This document shows positions 30,989-40,439 of a DNA stretch of 64,000 bases, in pieces. The notes below the pieces were generated by a model, which saw nothing but the letters and a program-made list of their open reading frames with translations, was not told the DNA's origin and searched no databases. Position 1 is the stretch's first letter. The number at the start of each line of letters is the position of its first letter. Made by a program: the position numbers and the translations under genes. The DNA is from Phycisphaerae bacterium (lineage in GTDB: Bacteria > Planctomycetota > Phycisphaerae > UBA1845): NCBI GenBank assembly GCA_013360585.1, contig JABWBH010000011.1:1-64000 (forward strand). Reading direction: 5' to 3'.

Positions 30989-33508
30989 GTGTCGACAAAT
31001 GAACCCTCCACCAACCCGCCGCCCAACGGCGCAGGGGAACGTGCGTCTTTCGACGCCACGGGATCCGGGGTGAACCGTCCCGGGCAGGTGATCGGCGAGT
31101 TCGAGCTGCGCGAGATGATCGGGCGCGGCGGGATGGGGACGGTGTACAAGGCGTGGCAGCAGTCGCTGCGGCGGCTGGTGGCGGTCAAGGTTCTTGCGCC
31201 ACACATCGCCGGATCGCGCGGGAACGTCGTGCGTTTTCAGCGCGAGGCGCAGGCGGCGGCGAAGCTGCATCACCCCAACATCGTTCCGATCTTCGCGCTG
31301 GGCGAGGATCAGGGGATTTACTACTACGCGATGGAGTTGATCGAGGGGCGGGGACTTCACGAGATCATCCGCGAGGAGCGCCAGCGCGCGGGACTGGAGG
31401 CGCCGGAAGAGGATCTTGACGCGACGCGCATATTGAACCGGACGGGTTCGGGGGCGATGCCCGCGCCGAAGGCGCGCGAGCTTTCCGCCGAAGACACGGC
31501 GGTGATGCTGGTCGGCAGCGGGGCGTGGTCGGCGGCGGCGGACCGGTTCGAGATCATTGCAGCGCAGCTTTCGCGCATCGCCGACGCGCTCGCGTATGCG
31601 CATGATCAGGGGGTCATTCACCGCGACATCAAGCCGCATAACCTGATGCTCTGCCGCGACGGGCGGTTGCTGCTGACGGATTTCGGGCTGGCGCGGATCA
31701 TCGAGCAACCGGGCATCACAATGACCAGCGAGGTCGTCGGCTCACCGCTTTACATGGCGCCTGAGCAGATCAGCGGGGACGGGACGGTGACGGCGCGCAG
31801 CGACATCTACTCGCTGGGCGCGACGCTGTATGAGTGGATGACGCTGCACCCGCCGTTTTCCGGGCGGACGCGCGAGACGGTGATCACGCAGATTCTGACG
31901 GGCGACGTGCGCGCCCCTCGGCTGGTCAATGAGCGGATTCCGGGGGATTTGGAGACGATCTGCCTGAAAAGCCTGGAGCGCGACCCCTCGCGTCGTTATG
32001 CCACGGCGCACGATTTCCGGGACGACCTGAACGCGTTTCTGTCGCGCGGTCGGATCAAGGCCCGGCGGGCGGGCGCGGTCGAGCGGGGAAGGCGTTTTCT
32101 GGCGCGTCACAAGTTCAGCGTGGTCGCGGCTGCGGTGCTGCTGATCGTGGCGTGCGGAGCGTACGTGATCGTCCGTCAGCGGGACACGATCCGCCGGATT
32201 CAGCGTGACGGGACGCTGGTGGAAGGCGGCGACCGGATTGAGCGTCCCGTCGCGACCGCGCCGGATCCGTCGGAGCCGCCGCCGGGACCGCCGGGACCGC
32301 CGCCGCGTCCGGGTCCGGGACGCGGGATCGACGGCCCGCAATCGCCATCCGGGAGCCGCCCGCGCCCCGATGCACGTCCCGGCGACCCCGTCAGCGCGAT
32401 GCTGGCCCGTCTCTTCCCTGCGGAGTCGCTGGTGTTTGACGCCGGGCGAGAGATTGTCGAGCGGAACGCGCCGTCGATTGTGTCGCAGGCCGAGGGCATC
32501 ACGGGGAGCGTCGCCAACCTTCTGACGATGAACGTGCAGGCAGGTGATCTGGGCACGCTCGACGGTCTAAGCCGGCTGGCGGCGGCGGAGGTGTTCACGC
32601 AGGCCGGTCCGCTCAACGACCTGGTGCTGGTGTTTGACCCGCTGGAGCCGGACCCGAAACTCGACATTCTGATTCGGGCGCTTGAGGACGACGCCGGGCC
32701 ACAGCGTCACCTGGAAGTGATCACACTGCTGATCGACAGCGATCCGAACAACGACGCCGCGCGGTACGTGCGCGCCTTGCTTTACGGTCGGACGGAGCGT
32801 TTCGATCTGATGGAGACGGACGCTTCGGAATTCATTCAGCGGCATCCTCGGGACGCGCATGCGTACCTGCTGCGGGCGGTGGCGCGTCTGATGGCCGGGC
32901 GGGCGGAGTCGGCGCGCGAGGACATCGCCAAGGCGCTGGAACTCGATCCTCAGATTGATCTTGGGCGTACCCTGCGCGGGATCGTCGAGCTGCATCTCGG
33001 GGATACCGGCGCGGCCGCTGCGTCGTTCGACGAGGCGCTGCAGCGCCGGCCGGACGCCGTCCTGGCGATGCTCGGGCGGGCGATGGTGCGGATGATGCGA
33101 TCGGAACATCCGGCGGCGATCGCCGATCTGGACCGCGTGCTCGAGTTGTTTCCGGATAACGTCAGCGCCCTGGTTCTGCGCGGGAATTGTGCGACGGAAC
33201 TCGGGGACCACGCCCGGGCCCGCGAGGATTACGGGAAAGCGATCCTGATTGCAGGGCAGTCTCCGGCGCTGATGAGCAAGCTTCTGTCCGCGATGGCTGC
33301 GGAACAAGGGAACCTGGCCCGTCAGCAGGAGCAGGCCCGCAGGTCGTCCGAAGGCGTTCCCGCCGACCGCACGGGTTCAACACCGGTCGAGGGAGCGGCG
33401 ACGCCTCAGGATCGCGCGGCGACGGAGCGCCCCGGGGCCTCGCTTCGATCGGACGGGTCTGTCGCCGCGCCGCCGGGGATGCACCTCGGATATCGGCGTC
33501 AGCCTTAA
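30989..33508 (+). CDS. Ser/Thr protein kinase with membrane helix and TPR domain
   Basis: An 839-residue Hanks-type kinase. Seen: glycine loop IGRGGMG (44-50), ATP lysine K67 (VAVKVLAP), catalytic HRDIKPHN (H211, D213), DFG 231-233, and APEQ activation segment. An unusual insertion of about 60 residues (about 127-187) lies between the hinge and the helix before the catalytic loop. A transmembrane helix (about 377-395) is followed by a Pro/Arg-rich linker (EPPPGPPGPPPRPGPG) and a TPR-like region (about 570-770). The kinase is cytoplasmic and the TPR part external. Start is GTG with AGGAGG upstream. Substrates unknown. Confidence 0.93.
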   Translation: MSTNEPSTNPPPNGAGERASFDATGSGVNRPGQVIGEFELREMIGRGGMGTVYKAWQQSLRRLVAVKVLAPHIAGSRGNVVRFQREAQAAAKLHHPNIVPIFALGEDQGIYYYAMELIEGRGLHEIIREERQRAGLEAPEEDLDATRILNRTGSGAMPAPKARELSAEDTAVMLVGSGAWSAAADRFEIIAAQLSRIADALAYAHDQGVIHRDIKPHNLMLCRDGRLLLTDFGLARIIEQPGITMTSEVVGSPLYMAPEQISGDGTVTARSDIYSLGATLYEWMTLHPPFSGRTRETVITQILTGDVRAPRLVNERIPGDLETICLKSLERDPSRRYATAHDFRDDLNAFLSRGRIKARRAGAVERGRRFLARHKFSVVAAAVLLIVACGAYVIVRQRDTIRRIQRDGTLVEGGDRIERPVATAPDPSEPPPGPPGPPPRPGPGRGIDGPQSPSGSRPRPDARPGDPVSAMLARLFPAESLVFDAGREIVERNAPSIVSQAEGITGSVANLLTMNVQAGDLGTLDGLSRLAAAEVFTQAGPLNDLVLVFDPLEPDPKLDILIRALEDDAGPQRHLEVITLLIDSDPNNDAARYVRALLYGRTERFDLMETDASEFIQRHPRDAHAYLLRAVARLMAGRAESAREDIAKALELDPQIDLGRTLRGIVELHLGDTGAAAASFDEALQRRPDAVLAMLGRAMVRMMRSEHPAAIADLDRVLELFPDNVSALVLRGNCATELGDHARAREDYGKAILIAGQSPALMSKLLSAMAAEQGNLARQQEQARRSSEGVPADRTGSTPVEGAATPQDRAATERPGASLRSDGSVAAPPGMHLGYRRQP

Positions 33509-33552
33509 CGGCGCGGGTGGCGGGCGCGTCGCTGCGCCGACGCGCGGCGCAG

Positions 33553-33594
33553 AACCTGAGGCGCTCGCCGCAGAGCCTAAGACGCTTGCCGCAG
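33553..33594. repeat. Imperfect 21-bp tandem repeat
   Basis: Two 21-base units, AACCTGAGGCGCTCGCCGCAG and AGCCTAAGACGCTTGCCGCAG, are about 80 percent alike, with a partial, more diverged unit before them (ending GCGCAG at 33552). They lie in the short gap after the kinase and before the convergent ABC gene. The significance is unclear. Confidence 0.4.
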
Positions 33595-33607
33595 CACCGG
33601 TTGCCGC

Positions 33608-34420
33608 TCATCCGCGAATCCGCCGGTCATCCGGTAGCGGCGCCGGGGGGACCGCAGCCAGCAGGTTCCGTGTGTACTCCGCGACCGGGGATCCGAAGAC
33701 TGCGCTCACCTCCCCCGACTCGACCAGCCTCCCGCACTTGAGCACCGCGACGCGCTCGCACAGGAAAGGCACGATCGAGAGGTTGTGCGTAATCAGCAGG
33801 CACGACAGGCCGCGTCGCTTGCGCAGGTCGATCAGCAGGTTGAGCACCTCCGCCTGCACGGACACATCCAGCGCGCTGGTCGGCTCGTCCAGAATGAGCA
33901 GTCGGGGATCCGTGACGACGGCCCGCGCGAGCGCGACGCGCTGCCGCTGTCCGCCGGAAAGCTCGCCCGGGTAACGATCGAGGAAACCGGCGCGTAAGCC
34001 GACGTCCTCAAGAGCTCGCACGACGCGGGCGGAAACCGCTTTGTGAGACTCTGCGCCGTGAATTCGCAACGGCTCGGACACCAGATCGCGGACCGACAGG
34101 CGCGGATTCAGACTTCCTGCGGGGTCTTGAAACACCAGGTGGGCCTCGCGCCGAAAGCGGCGCAGCGCGTCGCCCCGCAGTGAGGGCACATCGTCTCCGC
34201 GAAACCGGATGCTGCCGTCGTCCAGATCGATCAACCGCATCACCGCGCGGGCCAGGGTGGACTTGCCGCTTCCGCTTTCGCCGACGAGGGCCAGTCCTTC
34301 GCCTTCGTGGAGGCGGAGGCTGACCTCATCGAGCGCGCGGACCGTCGCGCCTGCGGAAGTCCGGTAGCAGACCGTCGCGCGATCCACGTCGAGCAGATAA
34401 CCGTCCTCGCTATCGGACAT
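33608..34420 (-). CDS. ABC transporter ATP-binding protein (OppF/DppF-like)
   Basis: A 270-residue ATPase resembling the oligopeptide/dipeptide transporter subunits OppF and DppF. Seen: Walker A GESGSGKST (47-55), Q-loop VFQDP, signature LSGGQRQRVALARAVV, Walker B LLILDEPTSALD and switch ITHNL. No permease or binding protein genes lie nearby, so it is an orphan subunit here. The start ATG 34420 opens directly before the ABC domain. The C-terminus ends with a short Pro/Arg-rich tail. It is convergent with the TPR kinase and divergent from the PilZ gene. Confidence 0.88.
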   Translation of the reverse strand: MSDSEDGYLLDVDRATVCYRTSAGATVRALDEVSLRLHEGEGLALVGESGSGKSTLARAVMRLIDLDDGSIRFRGDDVPSLRGDALRRFRREAHLVFQDPAGSLNPRLSVRDLVSEPLRIHGAESHKAVSARVVRALEDVGLRAGFLDRYPGELSGGQRQRVALARAVVTDPRLLILDEPTSALDVSVQAEVLNLLIDLRKRRGLSCLLITHNLSIVPFLCERVAVLKCGRLVESGEVSAVFGSPVAEYTRNLLAAVPPAPLPDDRRIRG

Positions 34421-34610
34421 GCTTCATCGACCTTGCCGCGGGTTGCCGGGCCGCTGGTCCCAGAACATCAGAATAAGACCCCCAACGGATTCAACCTCCA
34501 GGATGCGGCGTCCGTCAATCCGTATAAGCATCCACGCAGGATCTTCCTGGAGGCGTTAGGGAATGCGGAGCGAGAGATCGGAGGGCGGAAGGGCGGCAGG
34601 GAGCTGAACG

Positions 34611-34994
34611 ATGGCGTACATCACCGCGAAACCGCAGGGAACTGCAACCCGCAAACCGGCGGACATCGTCCGTGAGTGGCTTGAGCAGGCGGCGTCCGAA
34701 GGCCGCCCGGATCATTACTCGGGCAAGCGGAAGCATCCGCGGATTGACTGGTACGCCCCGGCGATCGTGCGGGTGCGGGCGGGGCAGCCTGACGAGCGTG
34801 CGTATTACGGTCAATGCTCAAACCTGAGCACGAAGGGCGCCGCGGTACGATGCAGCGAAGGCGTGCCTGAGGGGTCGATCGTTGTCCTGCACATCAATGA
34901 CGGCGAGGAGTCCGTGTCGGCAAAGGTGAAGCATTGCTCGGTGGGCGTGGGCAGCTACCTGCTGGGGCTCGAGTTCCTGCTGGACGCCACCTGA
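34611..34994 (+). CDS. PilZ-domain protein
   Basis: A 127-residue single-domain protein. Residues about 38-122 match PilZ: RKHPRIDWYAPAIVRV (an RxxxR-type c-di-GMP site), then NLSTKGAAVRCSEGVPEGS with the D/N-x-S-x-x-G element, and a beta-barrel end (GLEFLL). It should bind cyclic di-GMP and alter motility, polysaccharide or secretion. ATG 34611 follows GGGAG. Its last 40 bases overlap the end of the convergent symporter gene. Confidence 0.82.
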   Translation: MAYITAKPQGTATRKPADIVREWLEQAASEGRPDHYSGKRKHPRIDWYAPAIVRVRAGQPDERAYYGQCSNLSTKGAAVRCSEGVPEGSIVVLHINDGEESVSAKVKHCSVGVGSYLLGLEFLLDAT

Positions 34995-36556
34995 CCGGCG
35001 GCTCCGGAAGCCGGCGCGACCGGCTTCGCAAAGCAACATCCCCACCCGAAGGTCCACGCCGTTCCGATGATGATCCACCACGGCCAGACCACCGCCGACT
35101 GCCACGCCGGAAACAGGATCAGCTTCCAGGACGAGACCCCGTCGTCGGACCGCGCCAGCTCCGTCGGGAACACCGACTGCCCGATTTTGAACCACGCCAG
35201 CAGCGCCGCCGAGGACAGCATGATCCAGAGGTTGGCCCGGTCGCTGCCGCGCGTCTTCGTCAGTACGCCGAGAAGAAACACGCCGAGCATCGCTCCGAAA
35301 ACGAGTCCGGCCCAACTGAGCGCCTCCCACAAAAGTCCCTGCGACTGTCTTAACGCGTAAGCAACGACGGCCAGCAGCGCACCGAACGCGAACGTCAGTC
35401 CGCGCGCCACCCGAAGATGATGCCCTTCGGAACGCGCCGCCCGGTCACGCCCGCGCGCCGCCAGGAAAGGCCGGTACAGGTCCGTCACCGCGCTGGAGGA
35501 CAGCGCTCCCAGCGCCGACGCGGCGCTGGACATCGACGCCGCGAAGATTGCCGTCACGAGCAGTCCGCGCAGGCCCGCTCCTTCCGGAAGCGTGTTCGCA
35601 ATGAAGAAGGGAAACACGCGCTCGCGCGAGACATTCGATGCAGGTCCGTCCGCGTGCCCGCCGGAGTACGCGAGAAAAAGCATCGTCCCGATCGACAGGA
35701 ACAGGCAAACGATCGGAAACCCGGCGAAAAGATTGAAGATCAGCGAGCGCTGGCTTTCGCGCACGTCCCGACAGGTCAGCATGCGCTGGGTCAGATCCTG
35801 ATCCGTCCCGAGCGCGGCCATGTTCTGGAGCGTCGAGCTGACCAGCAGCAGCCAGAAGACCTTCTCCCAGGACACGCCCTCGGCCGGTCGCCACGTGAAG
35901 GTGTGCAGTTTGCCTGAATGCCACGCGGCGGCGACGTTCTCATGCCACGCACCTGGCACCAGCAGGAAGAGGAACACCAGCGCCGCGACGCCGCCGCCGA
36001 TGAACGTCAGCGCCTGAAGCAGGTCCGTCCAGAGGATCGCCTTGATTCCCCCGTGCGTGGTGTACGCGGTGACGACCACCATCATTCCGCCGATCACCCA
36101 CGGTAACGACCAGTTAAACGTCTCCGACACCGCGATGGCGGACGCCAGGACGCGGATCGACCCGCCGACGATCTTCGAGAACATGAAGCACAAGGCGGCC
36201 GTGGTCTGCGTGCGGTGTCCGAAGCGCTGCCCGAGATACTCGTAGACGGTGGTCACCGATCCGCCGTAGAACGCCGGCAGCAGCAGGAACACGATCAACC
36301 AGCGCCCGAGGAACGCGCCGGCATAAAGCTGAAGGTAGCTCCAGTCCGTCGCGTAGGCTTCGGCGGGCACGCTGATCAGCGTCAGAGCGCTGACCTCGGT
36401 GGCGATGATCGACACGCCAGCCAGCAGCCAGTGCTGGCGCCGCCCGCCGAGAAAGAAATCCGTCGTGTTCCGCTCGCGACGTCCGGACCAGAACCCCACC
36501 GCCAGCGTTACGGCGAAGTATCCGATGAAGATCACCCAGTCCGCCGGACCGAACAC
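34955..36556 (-). CDS. Sodium/solute symporter family protein
   Basis: A 533-residue transporter of the SSS family with about 13 hydrophobic helices. Seen near the N-terminus: GPADWVIFIGYFAVTLAVGFW and FFLGGRRQHWLLAGVSIIATEVSA, the conserved helix-1/2 region of sodium/glucose or proline symporters, then AYTTHGGIKAILWTDLLQA and the FAASMSSAASALGALSS sodium-site helix. The substrate is unknown; sugars, proline, iodide or monocarboxylates are possible. The frame runs to 36751, but GTG 36556 is directly at the first membrane helix and the earlier part is Arg/Pro-rich shadow. Its 3' end overlaps the PilZ gene end by 40 bases. Confidence 0.88.
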   Translation of the reverse strand: MFGPADWVIFIGYFAVTLAVGFWSGRRERNTTDFFLGGRRQHWLLAGVSIIATEVSALTLISVPAEAYATDWSYLQLYAGAFLGRWLIVFLLLPAFYGGSVTTVYEYLGQRFGHRTQTTAALCFMFSKIVGGSIRVLASAIAVSETFNWSLPWVIGGMMVVVTAYTTHGGIKAILWTDLLQALTFIGGGVAALVFLFLLVPGAWHENVAAAWHSGKLHTFTWRPAEGVSWEKVFWLLLVSSTLQNMAALGTDQDLTQRMLTCRDVRESQRSLIFNLFAGFPIVCLFLSIGTMLFLAYSGGHADGPASNVSRERVFPFFIANTLPEGAGLRGLLVTAIFAASMSSAASALGALSSSAVTDLYRPFLAARGRDRAARSEGHHLRVARGLTFAFGALLAVVAYALRQSQGLLWEALSWAGLVFGAMLGVFLLGVLTKTRGSDRANLWIMLSSAALLAWFKIGQSVFPTELARSDDGVSSWKLILFPAWQSAVVWPWWIIIGTAWTFGWGCCFAKPVAPASGAAGQVASSRNSSPSR

Positions 36557-36749
36557 GCGAGCGCGTCCCCCTGGTTTCCCGGCGACGTGCGAGAGGTGCG
36601 TCAGCCGCGCCGCCGTCGCGTGCCTCTGGCGTTGTCGCAGCGGCGAGCTTAACCTTGAACGTCGTGAAGGGGTAGCGCGGATTCCGAACGCGGGGCGCGG
36701 CGGGGGTCCGGTCGTTTCCCGGGTTGGGCACGCGGAAGGAAAACGAAAC

Positions 36750-37601
36750 ATGATGAGATTCGTCGCAGGCTTGGCGTTGACGGGATGCTGGTGGGCGATC
36801 GCGGGCTGTCAGTCTGGCGGGGAGCCGGCGGCGCAGGCGGATACGCAGAAGTCGGCGCTTTCGGGACAGGCGGAAACGGCGCAGGCGGCGCCGGCCGCCG
36901 CTCCGCAGACCGAAGTCAAGGACGAGGCGAAAGAGGCGAAGGAGAAGGAGCGCAAGCTGGCGGACCTCCTTCAGCGCCACGCCGTCGCGAAGCAGCGGCT
37001 GAAGAAGGCGCGCCTTTCGATCGACCAGTCCGAGGAAGATCACAAGTCGAACATGACCCGCATGACCGCGGAGCTGAATCTGGCGAAGCGCCGCCTCGAG
37101 GACTTCGAGAAGAACGGTGCCCCGCAGCGCATTGATCGGGCCACGCTCGGCGTGCAGTGGGGCGAAGACAGCATCAAGGAGCAGGAGGAGGAGCTGGCCC
37201 AGCTCGAAATCACGTACAAGGCGGACGAGATCGCCACTGAGACGAAGGAGATCGTGCTGGAGCGCGCCCGCCGACGCCTCGAGCGGTCCCGCCGCGACCT
37301 CGTGCTTCAAAAGAAGGATCTCAACACGCTCAAGACCGAGACGATCCCCCGTGAGAAAGAGGAGATGAAGCTCGGCGTCGAGAACAAGGAGCGGGAGATC
37401 GCCGCCGCTCAGCGCAACATCCAGTCCTCGCGGATCGACCGCAGGATGGAGCTGATGAACGCGGAGAACGACCTGGCGAAGATCGAGCAGGAAATCTCGG
37501 ACCTCGATCCCGAGGCGCTGAAGAAGCTTCAGGCCCAGCCGGACAAGGACGAGCCGGTCAAGACCGACGCCGCCGAAACGAAACCCGCCGGGGAGAATTG
37601 A
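36750..37601 (+). CDS. Coiled-coil lipoprotein
   Basis: A 283-residue lipoprotein. A signal peptide with a lipobox (WWAIAGCQSG, lipidated cysteine near residue 18) is followed by an Ala/Gln-rich linker and about 200 residues of strongly charged, heptad-like helix (KERKLADLLQRHAVAKQRLK, AQLEITYKADEIATETKE), a long coiled coil. It should be tethered to the membrane and extend into the periplasm. ATG 36750 follows GAAGGA. The next gene starts three bases after its stop, so the two are probably one operon. The family is not recognised; the design resembles a structural or spacing protein. Confidence 0.8.
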   Translation: MMRFVAGLALTGCWWAIAGCQSGGEPAAQADTQKSALSGQAETAQAAPAAAPQTEVKDEAKEAKEKERKLADLLQRHAVAKQRLKKARLSIDQSEEDHKSNMTRMTAELNLAKRRLEDFEKNGAPQRIDRATLGVQWGEDSIKEQEEELAQLEITYKADEIATETKEIVLERARRRLERSRRDLVLQKKDLNTLKTETIPREKEEMKLGVENKEREIAAAQRNIQSSRIDRRMELMNAENDLAKIEQEISDLDPEALKKLQAQPDKDEPVKTDAAETKPAGEN

Positions 37602-37604
37602 ACC

Positions 37605-38894
37605 ATGTCAGCGATCTGGTTCCGCAGAGGTGTCGTGCCGGCGCGGGCGGAGCGCCCGGCGCATCCGTCTTTTTCCCGGAGAAACGCGTGGGTTCCGGTG
37701 CTTTGCCTCGCCGGGTCCGTCGCGATCGCCGCCTCAGCGCAGGAGTCGGCGCCACCCGTCGGCGAAGCGCCCGCCGCAACGGCCCCCGAGTCCGTCAAAC
37801 CTGAGCCTTCCGTCGAGCAGGTGCGGACCGCGATTACGCGGGGGCTGGGCTTCCTCGCGAAGGATCAGAATCCGGACGGGTCGTGGGGCGGGCTGAAGGA
37901 CGGGACGAACACCTTCACCGGCGACGTCTGGAGCAACCCGGAGACGCACCTGACGTGGAAGGTTGCGACGACCGGTTTGTGTGTGCTCGCTTTGCTGGAG
38001 GCGGGAGGTACGCCTGAAGATGCGGTTTCGCTGAACAAGGGCATTGACTATCTTCTGGCGAATCCGGTGCTGCGGCGGCCCAGCGACTGGGACACGATGA
38101 ACTGCTGGGCGAACATCTACGCGCTTCAGGCGCTGGCGGAGGTTGCAGCGCACCCGCGTTTCGCGGAGTCGCCGCAGCGAGATCGGATCCGCGAGGTGGC
38201 CGCGGGACACGCGAGGCAGCTTACGCAGTATCAGTCTGTCAACGGCGGCTGGGGGTATCTTGAGTTTGATATTCCGCGCACGAGGCGCCCGCAGTGGTCC
38301 ACGAGCTTCACGACCGCCGCCGCCGTCATCGCGCTTCAGGATGCGAAGCGCTGCGGGATCGAGGTGGATGCGAAGACGATCGAGCGCGGCGCGCGGGCGA
38401 TCCGGCAGTGCCGTCTGCCGACCGGCGCGTTCACCTACAGCGTCAACGCGATCCCCAGTCCGGGCGGAGCGGAGTGGATCGACCAGATCAAAGGGTCGCT
38501 TTCGCGGATTCAGGTGTGCAACCTGGCGTTGCTGTATTGCGGCGATCCGGTGACGCAGGACACGTTGCGCTGGGGGATGGACGTCTTCTTTGAGCATCAT
38601 CGCTGGCTGGACAACGCCCTGCACAAGCCGATTCCGCACGAGACGTACTACCTGAACTCGGGATATTTTTATCTTTTCGGTCACTACTACGCGGCGCGGG
38701 TGCTGGAGCTGCTGCCTGAGACGGACCGGGTGAAGTACCGGGCGGCGTTGCAGCGCGAAGTGATGAAGATTCAGGGGACCGACGGCGCGATCTGGGATTA
38801 CCCGATGCACGCCTACGACAAGCCTTACGGCGCGGCGTTCGGCGTGATGGCGCTCCAGCGATCGCTGAAGACGCCCGATCGTCCGTCCCCGTGA
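37605..38894 (+). CDS. Terpenoid-cyclase/prenyltransferase-fold repeat protein
   Basis: A 429-residue exported protein. A hydrophobic segment (VPVLCLAGSVAIAASA) serves as signal peptide. The mature part contains alpha/alpha-barrel repeats of the squalene cyclase/prenyltransferase type: GLGFLAKDQNPDGSWGGLKD, KGIDYLLANPVL, YQSVNGGWGYLEF and CRLPTGAFTYSVN. No DxDD acid motif of squalene-hopene cyclases is seen, so catalysis as a cyclase is doubtful. Planctomycetes have many exported proteins of this fold, probably binding or scaffold proteins. It follows the coiled-coil lipoprotein by three bases, which points to joint function in the envelope. Confidence 0.8.
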   Translation: MSAIWFRRGVVPARAERPAHPSFSRRNAWVPVLCLAGSVAIAASAQESAPPVGEAPAATAPESVKPEPSVEQVRTAITRGLGFLAKDQNPDGSWGGLKDGTNTFTGDVWSNPETHLTWKVATTGLCVLALLEAGGTPEDAVSLNKGIDYLLANPVLRRPSDWDTMNCWANIYALQALAEVAAHPRFAESPQRDRIREVAAGHARQLTQYQSVNGGWGYLEFDIPRTRRPQWSTSFTTAAAVIALQDAKRCGIEVDAKTIERGARAIRQCRLPTGAFTYSVNAIPSPGGAEWIDQIKGSLSRIQVCNLALLYCGDPVTQDTLRWGMDVFFEHHRWLDNALHKPIPHETYYLNSGYFYLFGHYYAARVLELLPETDRVKYRAALQREVMKIQGTDGAIWDYPMHAYDKPYGAAFGVMALQRSLKTPDRPSP

Positions 38895-38936
38895 TGCGAC
38901 GCGCGGACGACGCCGACGCCCGGCGCCACCTCAGGC

Positions 38937-40433
38937 ATGACCACGGCCTTGCTTCAACTCGACGGTCTGACGAAGCGGTTCGGCGCGGTGACCGCGCTGG
39001 ACGGCGTGTCGTTTGAGATCCGCGCGGGGGAGTGTCACGCCGTGATCGGCGAGAACGGCGCGGGCAAGAGCACGCTCGGCAAGATCGTCGCGGGCATTCA
39101 CCGTCCCGACGCCGGGCGCGTCATCTTCGACGGACGTGCGGTCGCGTTTCGTTCGCCGCTTGACGCGGCCCGCGCCGGCGTCCGCATCGTGCATCAGGAG
39201 CTGGCCACCTGCCCGAACCTGTCCGTCGCGGAGAACCTGTTTCTCGGAGAATTGCCGGCCCGCTGGGGATTCGTTCGACGCGGCGAGCTGAACCGACGCG
39301 CGACGGCGCTCCTCGCCGAAGTCGGCCTCGACGTTGATCCGCGCACGCCGATGAGCCGTCTGTCCACCGGGCAGGAGCAGCTTGTGCAGATCGCCGTCGC
39401 GGTCGGGCGCAAGGCGCGCCTCATCATCATGGACGAGCCGACCAGTTCGCTGACCGAGGGCGAGTCGCGGCGTCTCTTCGACATCATCGCCCGCCTGCGC
39501 CGCGAGGGCGTCACGCTCATCTACGTCTCGCATCGCCTCGACGAGATTCAGCGTCTCTGCGACCGCGTCACCGTCCTGCGCGACGGGAAGCACGTCGAGA
39601 CCCGGTCGATCGCTGACGCGAGCACGGACGATCTCGTCCGCCTCATGATCGGCCGACCCGTCGGAGAGTATTTTCCTCATCATGCCTCCGTTGCCCGCGG
39701 TCCGGTCCGCCTGTCGCTGCGATCGCTCACCGCCGCCGGCCGGTTTCACGACATCACGTTCGACGTCCACGCCGGCGAGATCGTCGGACTGGCGGGGCTG
39801 GTCGGCGCGGGGCGCAGCGAGATCGCCCGCGCCGTCTTCGGCGTCGACCGCTACGACTCGGGCGAAATCCTTCTCGACGGTCAGCCGCTTCGCGTCCGCG
39901 GTCCGGGGGATGCGATCCGCCGCGGCATCGGCCTCCTTCCGGAGGACCGCAAACGTCAGGCGCTGGTCATATCGATGTCGTGCAAGGAGAACCTCTCGCT
40001 GCCCCTGCTGGACCGCCTGCGCCGCTGGATCTTCGTCGATCGTCGGGCGGAGCGCGCCGTCGCCCGCGAGTATTTCGACAAGATGCGCGTCGCCGCCGCG
40101 GGGATCGACGCGCCGGTGGCGTCGCTTTCGGGCGGCAACCAGCAGAAGATCGCGCTGGCCCGCTGGCTCGCCCGCCGGTGCGACGTGCTGATCCTCGACG
40201 AGCCGACGCGCGGCGTGGATGTCGGCGCCAAGGCCGAGATTCACGCCCTCATCGACGACCTCGCCGCCTCCGGAAAGGCCGTGCTCCTCATCAGCTCCGA
40301 GCTTCCCGAACTGCTGAACCTCAGCAGCCGCGTGCTCATCCTCGCCCGAGGACGCCTCGTCGGCGAACTCCCCCGCGCCGACGCCACCCAGGACCGCCTC
40401 CTGCGCCTGATGGCCGGAATCCAGGCGGCGTAG
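38937..40433 (+). CDS. Two-domain sugar-type ABC ATPase
   Basis: A 498-residue protein with two fused ATP-binding cassettes, as in RbsA/MglA/XylG. First half: Walker A GENGAGKST, signature LSTGQEQLVQIA, Walker B LIIMDEPTSS. Second half: degenerate Walker A GLVGAGRSE (usual for the second domain of this family), signature LSGGNQQK and Walker B LILDEPTRGVD. It would power a ribose/galactose/xylose or related ABC importer. No permease or sugar-binding protein gene is adjacent, so its partners lie elsewhere or are lost. Start ATG 38937; no membrane segment. Confidence 0.9.
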   Translation: MTTALLQLDGLTKRFGAVTALDGVSFEIRAGECHAVIGENGAGKSTLGKIVAGIHRPDAGRVIFDGRAVAFRSPLDAARAGVRIVHQELATCPNLSVAENLFLGELPARWGFVRRGELNRRATALLAEVGLDVDPRTPMSRLSTGQEQLVQIAVAVGRKARLIIMDEPTSSLTEGESRRLFDIIARLRREGVTLIYVSHRLDEIQRLCDRVTVLRDGKHVETRSIADASTDDLVRLMIGRPVGEYFPHHASVARGPVRLSLRSLTAAGRFHDITFDVHAGEIVGLAGLVGAGRSEIARAVFGVDRYDSGEILLDGQPLRVRGPGDAIRRGIGLLPEDRKRQALVISMSCKENLSLPLLDRLRRWIFVDRRAERAVAREYFDKMRVAAAGIDAPVASLSGGNQQKIALARWLARRCDVLILDEPTRGVDVGAKAEIHALIDDLAASGKAVLLISSELPELLNLSSRVLILARGRLVGELPRADATQDRLLRLMAGIQAA

Positions 40434-40439
40434 CCCGTC

